Assembly: GCA_017650105.1 (NCBI GenBank)
Contig: JAGCFO010000004.1
Coordinates: forward strand, 1 to 64,000
DNA length: 64,000 bases
Direction of reading: 5' to 3'
DNA from: Bacteroidaceae bacterium
GTDB taxonomy: Bacteria; Bacteroidota; Bacteroidia; Bacteroidales; Bacteroidaceae
Of the stretch, positions 1-9,337 are shown piece by piece. A model generated the notes under the pieces. The model was not told the DNA's origin. It saw nothing but the letters and a program-made list of their open reading frames with translations, and made no database searches. Every line of letters starts with the position of its first letter. The stretch's first letter is position 1. Position numbers and translations under genes: made by a program.

Positions 1-366
1 CTCATCCACCACTCCGACCGCGGCGTGCAGTACTGCTGCGACATGTACGTGGAGGAACTGCAGAGGCACGACATACAGATATCGATGACGGAGGACTACA
101 AGCCCACCGACAACGCCGTCGCAGAGCGCGTGAACGAGACCATCAAGTACGAGAGCGTCTACCGCCAGGAAAGGCGCTTCGCGAATTACGGGGAAGCCCT
201 GGAAGCAGTACGGCGCTTCATCGGGTTCTACAACAGCAGGCGACCTCACTACAGCATCGGGCTGCAGACGCCCGACGACGTACACGGGCAGACCGGACAG
301 CAGAGAAGGATGTGGAAGAACAAAATTTATCCCGGCAATGAGCAGAGTTTGCAGATTAATCAATAA
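1..366 (+). mobile_element. IS3-family transposase (OrfB/integrase core), 3' part only
   Basis: The reading frame is open from the first base of the window, so the 5' part lies outside it; about 121 residues are visible. The start HHSDRGVQY is the second catalytic aspartate motif of the rve/DDE integrase core, and DNAVAERVNE supplies the catalytic glutamate (near residue 42 of the visible part), with the 34-residue D-to-E spacing expected of IS3 OrfB. The C-terminal FYNSRRPHYSIG block is also typical. It would cut and join element ends during transposition. It is followed directly by an array of short direct repeats, probably the right end of the element. Whether the element is intact cannot be judged from here. 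The first in-frame start codon in the window is a GTG at 25, not a real start. Confidence 0.9.
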
Positions 367-391
367 CTTTGCCGCCGGCAAGTTTCCCGGT

Positions 392-529
392 TGTCAACCT
401 TTTCAGGAAAATGTCAACCTTTTCAGGAAAGGTGTCAACCATTTCAGGAAAGTGTCAACTGAACCAGGAAAACAAGTGTCAACCACTTCAGGAAAAAGCA
501 AAAAAACTGTCAACCAAAATCAGGAAAAG
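392..529. repeat. Six direct repeats of a 20-bp box behind the transposase
   Basis: Copies of TGTCAACC-nnn-TCAGGAAAA begin at 392, 412, 433, 453, 477 and 509. The first four are 20-21 bp apart, the last two 24 and 32 bp apart. The outer halves (TGTCAAC and CAGGAAAA) are conserved and the middle drifts. The array begins 25 bp after the transposase stop, so it is probably the terminal region of the insertion element with repeated transposase-binding sites. That role is inference; the other end is not in the window. Confidence 0.8.
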
Positions 530-1123
530 ACATTTACGTGTGACGTGTGACAAATGTGCGCGGTGTTACACGAAAAAGTATTTTGCTCAAAGGAAAAAAT
601 CTTCTCCTTTCTTCATCCGGCGAGATGTAGAAAGAAGCGAACACGCTTCTTTGATAATCGAAAAATCGGATAATCAAATGATCAGATTTTTTGAACACAG
701 ATTGCTTGGTTTACACGGATATGATTTTCAAGAAAAACAGGAAAAACCCTTTCATCCATTTCTGAGCTATCGCTCTCCGTGCGCCGCTGGTGCTGCCTGC
801 CGTAAACAAGATTCTGCCATTCATCCCCACCGACACACAGGCATTGCATGCCTCGCGAAATCGATGCAAGAAAAACCGAAAAAACCTGATGCCAACCGCA
901 TGGGGTTTTTCAGCGCAGCGGGGTTTTTCTTCCCGGAAGCGTTACCGTCCGAAGGAAGCCGGGATGTCGGAGTGAAGAGGGGGTAAGTGCACTTACATCC
1001 AGTTTCACGCTGGCAGCACGGACAGGAGAACGAAGATCTCCACGCTTTCGGGAAGGGTTTTCTGGGTTTTTGTTATTCGATAATTTGATCATCTGATCAT
1101 CTGATTATTTCGGGAGGGGCTGC
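530..1123. other. Gene-free stretch with a 21-bp repeat array and a distant inverted repeat
   Basis: No convincing gene. It holds the 21-bp modules at 584-646 and an 18-bp inverted pair with one mismatch, 670-687 (ATAATCAAATGATCAGAT) and 1091-1108. The pair bounds about 400 bp of sequence with scattered AAAACC/GGTTTTT words. A 205-codon open frame at 369-986 crosses both the IS repeats and these repeats and has no protein-like composition. Confidence 0.5.
584..646. repeat. 21-bp modular intergenic repeat, site 1 (3 modules)
   Basis: Modules 584-604, 605-625 and 626-646, each exactly 21 bp. The middle one carries the reverse-oriented core CTTTCTTCATCCGGCGAGA and the third the forward core TGTAGAAAGAAG. 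Same family as the sites at 12.1, 15.9, 23.1, 26.7, 37.1, 40.5, 45.2, 48.3, 52.7, 53.1, 55.8 and 62.6 kb. Confidence 0.7.
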
Positions 1124-1366
1124 TCAGGGCGTTCCTAAGTACTGCGTGATGGTGCGCACTTGGCGGGGTGTGAAGTGACGTTGTACAGAGGTGTACCCCT
1201 GCGCGCGTAAATCGCGAGCGAGAGGCTTGCAGAGCTCCAGCTCGTGGCGCAGGGCGCGCCAGGCGGAGGTGGAGGTGTAGGTGGGATAATAGAGCTGTGC
1301 CAGCTCGGTGCGCCCGTAGGTGCGCACTTCGAAGGGCTTGTCGAGGTAGATGTCGGAGTATTCCAT
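1124..1366 (-). CDS. DUF4248 family protein
   Basis: A small 80-residue cytoplasmic protein without signal peptide or membrane segment. The block FEVRTYGRTELAQLYYP, followed by a region around SAWRALRHELE and the closing SVQRHFTPRQVRTI, fits DUF4248, a Bacteroidetes family of unknown function that looks like a small helical, possibly DNA-binding fold. The frame continues upstream to 1591, but the ATG at 1366 is chosen because the conserved part begins right after it and a well-formed promoter lies about 32 bp upstream, inside that extension. It stands alone between the IS remnant and the FISUMP gene. Role unknown; family call fairly sure. Confidence 0.75.
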   Translation of the reverse strand: MEYSDIYLDKPFEVRTYGRTELAQLYYPTYTSTSAWRALRHELELCKPLARDLRAQGYTSVQRHFTPRQVRTITQYLGTP

Positions 1367-1397
1367 AGTGATGTGGTTTGTGTTAGGTTTTACTCCG

Positions 1398-1428
1398 TAA
1401 AGGTACGAAATTTTCCCGACATGGGCAA
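1398..1428 (-). promoter_or_regulatory. Promoter of the DUF4248 gene
   Basis: On the minus strand, TTG (1426-1428), 20 bases, then TACCTTTA (1398-1405), close to the Bacteroidetes -33/-7 form, 32 bp before the ATG. It supports the shorter start. Confidence 0.6.
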
Positions 1429-1857
1429 GAAAAAAGTGCGAAAAAATGAGAAAAATTTTACCCTCCAACGCGGTGTGTTTCAGTGCGTTGGAGGGGATGT
1501 GAAAACTTTTTTCAAAAATAACATACAGTAACAGTCCGTAACATTCACGCGGGTGGAGCGGATGTTGTAAATTTGCCTTGTCTAAGAGCAAGACAAGGCT
1601 TCATCCGTCACGACTCACCATAGCTCATGCTAGCAAAGCTCTGGCTTCGCTGCTCCGGATGTTGTCAGTGTCTTAGGGCAAGCGCAGGCGCCGGCGCGTC
1701 ACCCCGCAGACAGAATAGGATGCCCCATCCCTCAGCCCGGGAGCAATGCAAGTCCCTCCCCCCTCGGGACGCAGAAAGGCAAGGCAGTCCGCATCGTTCT
1801 TTGACATACTTCTACGGACAATCGGAAAGGCAGAGAAGGGCCCTTTTCGGAGCGCTC
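1429..1857. other. Gene-free stretch
   Basis: Nothing supported here. An open plus-strand frame (1627-2691) is the antisense of the FISUMP gene. No array, tRNA or clear hairpin was seen. Confidence 0.4.
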
Positions 1858-2673
1858 TTACTTCGCCCTCACGGGACGAATCTGCATGCCGTAGCTGCGA
1901 GCCATGTTGCTCACGGTGATGTAATTCCCATAATTGTTGCTATAGGTAAACTCCAAATTATATGCATTGGATGGCGCGTCTGTTCGGAGCGTGCTCGACC
2001 AATAATAGCCGGCGCTGCCAATTTGAAGATAGTCGCTCCAACGGGCGCCCAAAATCGGGAGGAAGATGGAGTTGGAGTTCACCTTGCTGGCAACGGTAAA
2101 GCCCCCCTGGCCGTTCAGTGTGGTATACGTCCACTCGCACTCATCGACCAATTCCTGCATCTGCTCTCTGGTGGGTATCTTCCAGCCCTTGCCCCACTTG
2201 GCAGTAGCCACGTCGTCAACGGATTCCAGCTCGGTCAGGTCGTCGGTGTACCCGGCGATGCCGTACGAACTGTCGCTGCAGTATTTTTTTATCCCGACCC
2301 ATCGATCGCCAACTATGTCCCCGTTGCAATACTTGTAGTCGGCCCAGTAGTACATGTTGTCGGGATGTGTGGCAGTCTCGCCCCATGCGTAATAGAAGTT
2401 CCCGAACTCCTCGGGCTGTGTGGCACCTATGTTGCACGTTGCCCACAGCGTGCCGCTGGTGAGCCCGAGGTTGACGAAGTCGTGGTTTTCGACGACGATG
2501 TTGTCGCCCGAGATATACTGCTCGGATGTGTTGCCGAGGATGGTGCTCACCAGCTCGGTGATGTCGGAGACGTTAAGAACGCCGTCGCCGTTCATGTCGC
2601 CCACGAGGAGCTGTGCGCGCGCACCAGTTGCCACGAGGGCAAGCATAAGGAAGGAAAAGAAAGTCTTTTTCAT
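1858..2673 (-). CDS. Secreted protein with dockerin-like motif and FISUMP domain
   Basis: 271 residues. Start MKKTFFSFLMLALVATGARA is a clear signal peptide; the frame runs 14 codons further upstream, but only this ATG gives a proper signal. Directly after cleavage comes GDMNGDGVLNVSDITELVS, a dockerin type I-like calcium-binding repeat (DxNxDGxxNxxD). The rest (from FVNLGLTSGTLWATCNIGA to MQIRPVRAK) matches the Fibrobacter succinogenes major paralogous (FISUMP) domain, including the WGETATHPD, WGKGWKIPTREQMQEL and YYWSST blocks. Such proteins are exported and probably surface-bound; biochemical function is not known. Only one dockerin-like repeat is present, so cohesin binding is doubtful. 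It is read towards the IS remnant and appears monocistronic. Confidence 0.8.
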   Translation of the reverse strand: MKKTFFSFLMLALVATGARAQLLVGDMNGDGVLNVSDITELVSTILGNTSEQYISGDNIVVENHDFVNLGLTSGTLWATCNIGATQPEEFGNFYYAWGETATHPDNMYYWADYKYCNGDIVGDRWVGIKKYCSDSSYGIAGYTDDLTELESVDDVATAKWGKGWKIPTREQMQELVDECEWTYTTLNGQGGFTVASKVNSNSIFLPILGARWSDYLQIGSAGYYWSSTLRTDAPSNAYNLEFTYSNNYGNYITVSNMARSYGMQIRPVRAK

Positions 2674-4362
<1,689 letters not shown>

Positions 4363-4432
4363 CAAAGCCCCTGCTGCCGCGCCGAGCCTGAGCGACTCGC
4401 GCGGCGCGGCACTCACGGAGTGTGAAAAAAGG

Positions 4433-4466
4433 GAAGTCCACTGCCCCCTTGAGGGCGGTGGACTTC
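4433..4466. terminator. eno: Terminator after eno
   Basis: Stem GAAGTCCACTGCCC (4433-4446) pairs with 4453-4466 (14 bp, one G-U), six-base loop, followed by TGTGTTATTAT. It lies between convergent eno and the HD-hydrolase gene and could serve both. Confidence 0.75.
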
Positions 4467-4539
4467 TGTGTTATTATCTTCTGAGGGGGCTCAGAGTTGT
4501 TTTTGCTATGCGCAGATTTTCAACGAGAGCAGCAGTACA

Positions 4540-4635
4540 GTGAAAACCGATTACCTTTGAGGCAGCCGTTTGGTGAAAACCGATTACCTCTGAAGGCAAC
4601 TGTTAGGTTAGAACAGATTATCTCTGAAGACAACT
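4540..4635. repeat. Three decaying 33-35 bp direct repeats
   Basis: GTGAAAACCGATTACCT begins at 4540 and again at 4573; a weaker copy (GAACAGATTATCTCTGAAG) lies around 4611-4629. Each is followed by a TGA(A)GGCA-like block. They sit between the eno terminator and the 3' end of the HD gene. No function is apparent. Confidence 0.55.
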
Positions 4636-4647
4636 ACTTGCCGTGGG

Positions 4648-6861
4648 CTATTTCTCGCTGGCTCCCCCAGAAGACGATGCGCCACTTGCAGGCGCAGGCT
4701 CTGCAGCGGGTGCCTCCTGCGCTGCGGAGAGTTCGTCGGACTGCGGGAATGCTTTCTCGGGCTTTGCAGGAGATTCCTCGGACAATGCAGCAGCTTCCTC
4801 GGGCTCAGGGGAAGGCAGGGCTTCGGGTTCTTCAGGCTTGGCAGGGGCGTTGAGCTCGGGGTAGGAGATGCGCGTGTGGTAGACGGTGCGCAGCTTCTCC
4901 TTGAAGACAGCCTTCACGCTCTGAATGTCGCGGAAGGTGATGGGGCAGTTGGCAAAGTGTCCCTCCTGCATCTGCGTGTCGACGATGCGGTCGACAAGCT
5001 GGTTGATAGACTCCTCGGTGTACTCCTTGAGGCTTCGGCTGGCAGCCTCCACTGCATCGGCCATCATGAGGATGGCAGTCTCGGCAGTCGAAGGCTCGGG
5101 CCCGGGGTAGCTGAAGAGGGATTCGTCGACCTCCTCGCCCGGGTGGGCATTGCAGTAGGAGTTGTAGAAGTACTTGGCCTTGCTGGCGCCGTGATGCGTG
5201 GCTATGAACTGGCGTATGGCATCGGGCAGATGGTGCTTGTCGGCAAGCTTGAGTCCGTCGGCGACGTGGCGTATGATGATCTGCGCGCTCTGCTCGTAGG
5301 AGAGCCTGTCGTGGGGGTTGACGCCAGCCTGGTTCTCGGTGAAGAAGGCAGCGTTCTTCAGCTTGCCGATGTCGTGGTAGAGGGCTCCCGTACGCACCAG
5401 CTGGCTGTTGGCGCCTATCTCGTTGGCAGCGGCAGCAGCCAGGTTAGCCATCTGCATGGAGTGGTTGAAGGTGCCGGGGGCCTCCTCCGAGAGCTCGCGC
5501 AGGAGGGGCTTGTTGATGTTGGAGAGCTCGACGAGGGTGACGTTCGACGTGAAGCGGAAGAGCCGCTCGTAGAGGTAGAGGAGCGGGTAGGTGAAGAGGA
5601 GCAGGATGGCGTTGACAGCGAAATCGCGCGGCATGAGCAGGCTCAGGCTGCGTATGTCGTGCCCCGAGGCAAGCTCGTAGCCCAGCCATGTGATGAGGTA
5701 GACGCCGAGCACGATGAGTGCCGTGCGGAAGAGCTGCGAGCGCTCGGTAAGCTCGGTGAGGCTGTAGTTGGCAATGATGCCGGCAGCCAGCTGCAGCAGG
5801 ATGAAGAGGTAGGGGTCGGGCAGTGAGAGCGAGCTGATGAGGATGATGACGATGTGGAGCATGGTGGCTGTGCGCGAGTCGAGGAACACGCGCACCATGA
5901 TGGGCACCATCACGAAGGGCACCATCATGATGTATCGCCCGGGCACCAGCGAGCTGATGATGGAGAAGATGACAAGCTGTGAGGCAAGGAAGATGATGAC
6001 GTTGGGCTTCTCGAGGTAGTCGCGCCGGTAGATGGAGAGATAGGCGATGAACACTGCCAGGAGGATGGCTACGAGGAGCGTCTGCCCAAGCAGCATATAC
6101 TCGTTGCCGCTGACGGTGTTGCGGCTCGTCCACGTCTTGCGATAGGAGACGAGAGCCTGATAAGCCTCTTCGTCGACGATGTCGCCCGTGTCGATAATCT
6201 TCTGCCCGCTCAGGATGATGCCGCTGGTGAGGGGCACGGCATCGGCAGCATCGGCGCGTGCAGCCTCCGTCTTGGCTTCGTCGTAGAGCAGGTTGGGGGT
6301 GATGTAGTCGTTGATGTTGCAGCTCTGCAGCACGTAGCTGCCGTAGGAGGTGGTGTCGGTGTGCATGACAGCCTCGTAGGCCTGCTGCACGTTGTAGAAC
6401 TGGCTGACGTCAGCCGGCGTGGAGGTGTTGCCCCTGATGACGTTGACAGAAGCTGTACTGTCGAGTCGCGCAAAGTCGGTGCTGCTGAGGATGCCGCGCT
6501 CGTAGACGGCCTGCAGCGACTCGGAGAGCTTGCGGTAGAGGTTGCGCGACATGATGGCAGAGAAGTAGCGCGTGTACTGCTTCTGCAGCGAGTCGCGCAT
6601 GTTAGCGAAAGCCCTCTCGTCGAGGTTGTAGTAGGGAATCACTGCTGCCGATGCCTGCTCGCGCTCGGCACGCAGGGCTTCGTCGCTCTTCTCAATGGCA
6701 AAGTCCCAGTCGGCAGTGAGCTGCTCGTAGCGCCAAGGCTGGCCCTTGGAGAAGTCGTACTTGAAGGTTTTCTGCCGTGGGAGGAAGAAGAGTATGAGTA
6801 TGGCCGACACGAGGGGTGCCAGCACCCACAGCGCGCGTTTGTAGAGGGTTTTGCTTTTCAT
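4648..6861 (-). CDS. 7TM receptor-type HD phosphohydrolase (PgpH-like)
   Basis: 737 residues. An N-terminal membrane anchor (residues about 10-27) is followed by an extracytoplasmic 7TMR-HDED-like region, a block of about seven membrane helices (roughly 265-450) and a cytosolic HD domain with HDIGK near residue 499 and a second HHGASK near 555. In Firmicutes the PgpH protein of this architecture hydrolyses cyclic di-AMP; the same activity here is inference from family. The C-terminus carries an unusual tail of about 70 residues rich in Pro, Glu, Ala and Ser (APAKPEEPEALPSPEPEEAA), likely disordered and probably lineage-specific. It is transcribed away from gltX and ends against the eno terminator; no partner gene is in the same operon. 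Confidence 0.88.
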   Translation of the reverse strand: MKSKTLYKRALWVLAPLVSAILILFFLPRQKTFKYDFSKGQPWRYEQLTADWDFAIEKSDEALRAEREQASAAVIPYYNLDERAFANMRDSLQKQYTRYFSAIMSRNLYRKLSESLQAVYERGILSSTDFARLDSTASVNVIRGNTSTPADVSQFYNVQQAYEAVMHTDTTSYGSYVLQSCNINDYITPNLLYDEAKTEAARADAADAVPLTSGIILSGQKIIDTGDIVDEEAYQALVSYRKTWTSRNTVSGNEYMLLGQTLLVAILLAVFIAYLSIYRRDYLEKPNVIIFLASQLVIFSIISSLVPGRYIMMVPFVMVPIMVRVFLDSRTATMLHIVIILISSLSLPDPYLFILLQLAAGIIANYSLTELTERSQLFRTALIVLGVYLITWLGYELASGHDIRSLSLLMPRDFAVNAILLLFTYPLLYLYERLFRFTSNVTLVELSNINKPLLRELSEEAPGTFNHSMQMANLAAAAANEIGANSQLVRTGALYHDIGKLKNAAFFTENQAGVNPHDRLSYEQSAQIIIRHVADGLKLADKHHLPDAIRQFIATHHGASKAKYFYNSYCNAHPGEEVDESLFSYPGPEPSTAETAILMMADAVEAASRSLKEYTEESINQLVDRIVDTQMQEGHFANCPITFRDIQSVKAVFKEKLRTVYHTRISYPELNAPAKPEEPEALPSPEPEEAAALSEESPAKPEKAFPQSDELSAAQEAPAAEPAPASGASSSGGASEK

Positions 6862-6953
6862 GCGAAGGGTATTAAGATTGTCAGAAATCTGCTTTGGTGC
6901 AAAGAAAATAAAAAGAAGGGAAAAAGAAAAACGCAGAATAGAAAAATTTTTTT

Positions 6954-6961
6954 TATTTTTG
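6954..6961 (+). promoter_or_regulatory. gltX: gltX promoter (-7 element)
   Basis: TATTTTTG 23 bp before the gltX ATG. The upstream 30 bp are A/G-rich and show no clear TTTG. Confidence 0.5.
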
Positions 6962-6983
6962 CAGCGCTAAAACAAAAAAAGGT

Positions 6984-8507
6984 ATGTCTGAAAGAAAAGT
7001 CAGGGTGCGTTTTGCCCCCAGTCCCACAGGGCCGTTGCACATCGGTGGAGTGCGCACGGCATTGTATAACTATCTGTTTGCGCGCCAGCATAGTGGCGAC
7101 TTCGTGTTCCGCATCGAGGATACCGACAGCAACCGTTTCGTGCCGGGAGCCGAGGAATACATACTGGAGGCCTTCCAGTGGCTCGGCATCACGTTCGACG
7201 AGGGTGTGTCGTTCGGAGGCAGCTACGGGCCCTACCGGCAGAGCGAGCGCAGGGAGATATACAAGCAGTATGTGCAGCAGTTGTTGCAGGCGGGGAAGGC
7301 ATACATCGCCTTCGACACTCCTGCCGAGCTGGAAGCTAAGCGTGCCGAGCAGCCCAACTTCCAGTACGATGCCCGCACGCGCCTTGAGATGCGCAACTCC
7401 CTCTCGCTGACGAAGGAGCAGGTGGAGGCTCTCATCGCTGAAGGATGCCAATATGTGGTGCGTTTCCTCGTGGAGCCTCACAGGGACGTCCACGTGCACG
7501 ACCTTATACGAGGAGATGTGGTTATCAGCTCTGACGTGCTCGACGACAAGGTGCTCTACAAGAGTGCCGATGAACTGCCTACCTACCATCTGGCAAATAT
7601 CGTCGACGATCATCTGATGGAGATAAGCCACGTGATACGAGGCGAGGAGTGGCTGCCCAGTGCTCCTCTTCACGTGCTGCTATACGAGGCTTTCGGGTGG
7701 ACCGACACGATGCCTTGCTTCGCACACCTCCCCCTGCTGCTGAAGCCCGAGGGGAACGGCAAGCTGTCGAAGCGTGACGGTGACAGGCTCGGATTCCCCG
7801 TATTCCCCCTCGAGTGGCACGACCCGAAGACAGGCGAAGTGAGCTCGGGATACCGCGAGAAAGGCTATCTGCCCGAAGCCGTTGTCAACTTCCTTGCCTT
7901 GCTGGGCTGGAACCCTGGAAACGATCAGGAGGTGATGTCGATGGACGATATGGTGCGGCTTTTCGACCTGAGCCGATGCAGCAAGGCGGGTGCCCGCTTC
8001 GACTATAAGAAGATGATATGGTTCAATCATGAGTATATCCTCAACATGGACGACAGCGCAGTGGCCGAAGCATTCATGCCTATCCTGAAGGAACACGGAG
8101 TGGAGACGACTCCCGAGCGTGCAACGAAGGTGGTGTCGCTCATGAAAGGGCGCGTCAACTTCATCGAGGAGCTGTGGGAGCAGGCAAGCTACTTCTTTGA
8201 GGCTCCCGAGGCTTACGACGAGAAGTCGCTGAAGAAATGGTGGAAGGAAGAGGCACCCATGTATGTGTCGGAATTGTGCGATTTCATCGAGAAAAATCCC
8301 GTTTTCAACGGAGCAGAGCTGGAGCCTATGGTGATGGAGTGGATAGCCTCGAAGGAGTGGGGCGTAGGGAAGGTAATGAATGCTTTCCGCGTCACTCTTG
8401 TGGGAGCTGCCGTAGGTCCTCACATCTTTGAGCTTACAGATTTTCTGGGCAAGGAGGAGACGCTGCGCCGTGCACGTCGTGCGCTGGAAGTGCTGAAAGT
8501 GGAATAA
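6984..8507 (+). CDS. gltX: Glutamyl-tRNA synthetase
   Basis: 507 residues, class I aminoacyl-tRNA synthetase that charges tRNA-Glu in the cytoplasm. [20 protein letters not shown] carries the HIGH-type ATP site (near residue 18); the KMSKS-type loop is KLSKRDGD near residue 259. The C-terminal anticodon-binding helical domain is present in full. Start is the ATG right after the -7 element. As in other Bacteroidetes enzymes the sequence is of the bacterial discriminating/non-discriminating type; which of the two cannot be told by eye. It is divergent from the HD gene and convergent with the PAP2 gene, with only 16 bp between stops. Confidence 0.97.
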   Translation: MSERKVRVRFAPSPTGPLHIGGVRTALYNYLFARQHSGDFVFRIEDTDSNRFVPGAEEYILEAFQWLGITFDEGVSFGGSYGPYRQSERREIYKQYVQQLLQAGKAYIAFDTPAELEAKRAEQPNFQYDARTRLEMRNSLSLTKEQVEALIAEGCQYVVRFLVEPHRDVHVHDLIRGDVVISSDVLDDKVLYKSADELPTYHLANIVDDHLMEISHVIRGEEWLPSAPLHVLLYEAFGWTDTMPCFAHLPLLLKPEGNGKLSKRDGDRLGFPVFPLEWHDPKTGEVSSGYREKGYLPEAVVNFLALLGWNPGNDQEVMSMDDMVRLFDLSRCSKAGARFDYKKMIWFNHEYILNMDDSAVAEAFMPILKEHGVETTPERATKVVSLMKGRVNFIEELWEQASYFFEAPEAYDEKSLKKWWKEEAPMYVSELCDFIEKNPVFNGAELEPMVMEWIASKEWGVGKVMNAFRVTLVGAAVGPHIFELTDFLGKEETLRRARRALEVLKVE

Positions 8508-8517
8508 GAAAAGTTCG

Positions 8518-8540
8518 TCTCTGTCAGAAAGAGACAGAGA
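8518..8540. terminator. Hairpin between gltX and PAP2, overlapping the PAP2 3' end
   Basis: TCTCTGTC (8518-8525), seven-base loop, GACAGAGA (8533-8540). It begins 11 bp after the gltX stop and its right arm encodes the last codons of the convergent PAP2 gene. No long T-run follows. Confidence 0.45.
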
Positions 8541-9327
8541 AGGCAAGTTCTGTATGGTAGCCGTTGGTTTTAGGAACAACGGCTACATCGTTTTTGAACA
8601 CCTTGTTGATAATCCTCTTTTCATAAGGCAGGAGCCACCAAGCCATACGTGCGCTCAGTATGCCCAAGCCAGCTCCTGCCAGCACATCGGTACACCAGTG
8701 GCGCTCGTTCCACACACGCATGAATCCCGTGCCTGCTGCCAGCGCGTAGGCTCCTACGGCAATCAGCGGATAGTCCTCCCCATACTCGAGTCGTGCCAGC
8801 TCAGCACCCATGAAGGCTGTGGCGGTGTGTCCCGAGGGAAAGGAGTTGAAGCTCTTGGGATGGGTATCGGGAGACAGCTCGCGGGGATTCCCGTAGAGGG
8901 CATACTCATCGTAGATGCCGGGGCGAGGGGAGACAACGGTGTACTTGATGCCATTCACCATAGCTGCCATCAGCGCATAGGAGGAGCCCAGAAGAAGCAC
9001 TCGGTCGAGAATGGCATATTTCTCATCGGGCATGAGAAGATTCGTTATCAGCACTCCTGCGGCAGGCATATACTGCACATAGTCGTCGGCAGTGAGAGGG
9101 TTGCCGTTTAGCTCGCGTATATTGTCGCGCACATTTACCTTCCACGTTCTGACGGGCTCGTAGAGGCCTGAAACGCCTGCAGCGACAAGCACTCCGGGGA
9201 CGATGAGCTGCTGAGCCTTGAAGGCGTGGGCATTGTTGATGGTGTCGTTCTGCCCCCTGACGCTTGTTACCGACAAGGGGAAGATGAGAAGAATGAGCAG
9301 AATTCGCTGAAAGAGGTTCATAGGCAT
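8524..9327 (-). CDS. PAP2-family phosphatase, exported
   Basis: 267 residues. N-terminal hydrophobic signal (residues about 5-25, ending SVTSVRGQ). The three-part phosphatase signature is present: KYTVVSPRPG, then PSGHTATAF, then RVWNERHWCTDVLAGAGLG with the catalytic His. PAP2 enzymes of this type remove phosphate from undecaprenyl pyrophosphate, lipid A or phosphatidylglycerol phosphate at the periplasmic face; which substrate applies here is unknown. It lies 10 bp downstream of an MsbA-like exporter and a lipid A-type acyltransferase on the same strand, which favours a lipid A or lipid-carrier role (inference). Confidence 0.88.
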   Translation of the reverse strand: MPMNLFQRILLILLIFPLSVTSVRGQNDTINNAHAFKAQQLIVPGVLVAAGVSGLYEPVRTWKVNVRDNIRELNGNPLTADDYVQYMPAAGVLITNLLMPDEKYAILDRVLLLGSSYALMAAMVNGIKYTVVSPRPGIYDEYALYGNPRELSPDTHPKSFNSFPSGHTATAFMGAELARLEYGEDYPLIAVGAYALAAGTGFMRVWNERHWCTDVLAGAGLGILSARMAWWLLPYEKRIINKVFKNDVAVVPKTNGYHTELAFSVSF

Positions 9328-9337
9328 ACGGAAATTC

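Noticed and set aside
369..986. 205-codon open frame after the transposase
   Set aside because: It crosses the direct repeats and the 21-bp array, with no protein-like features.
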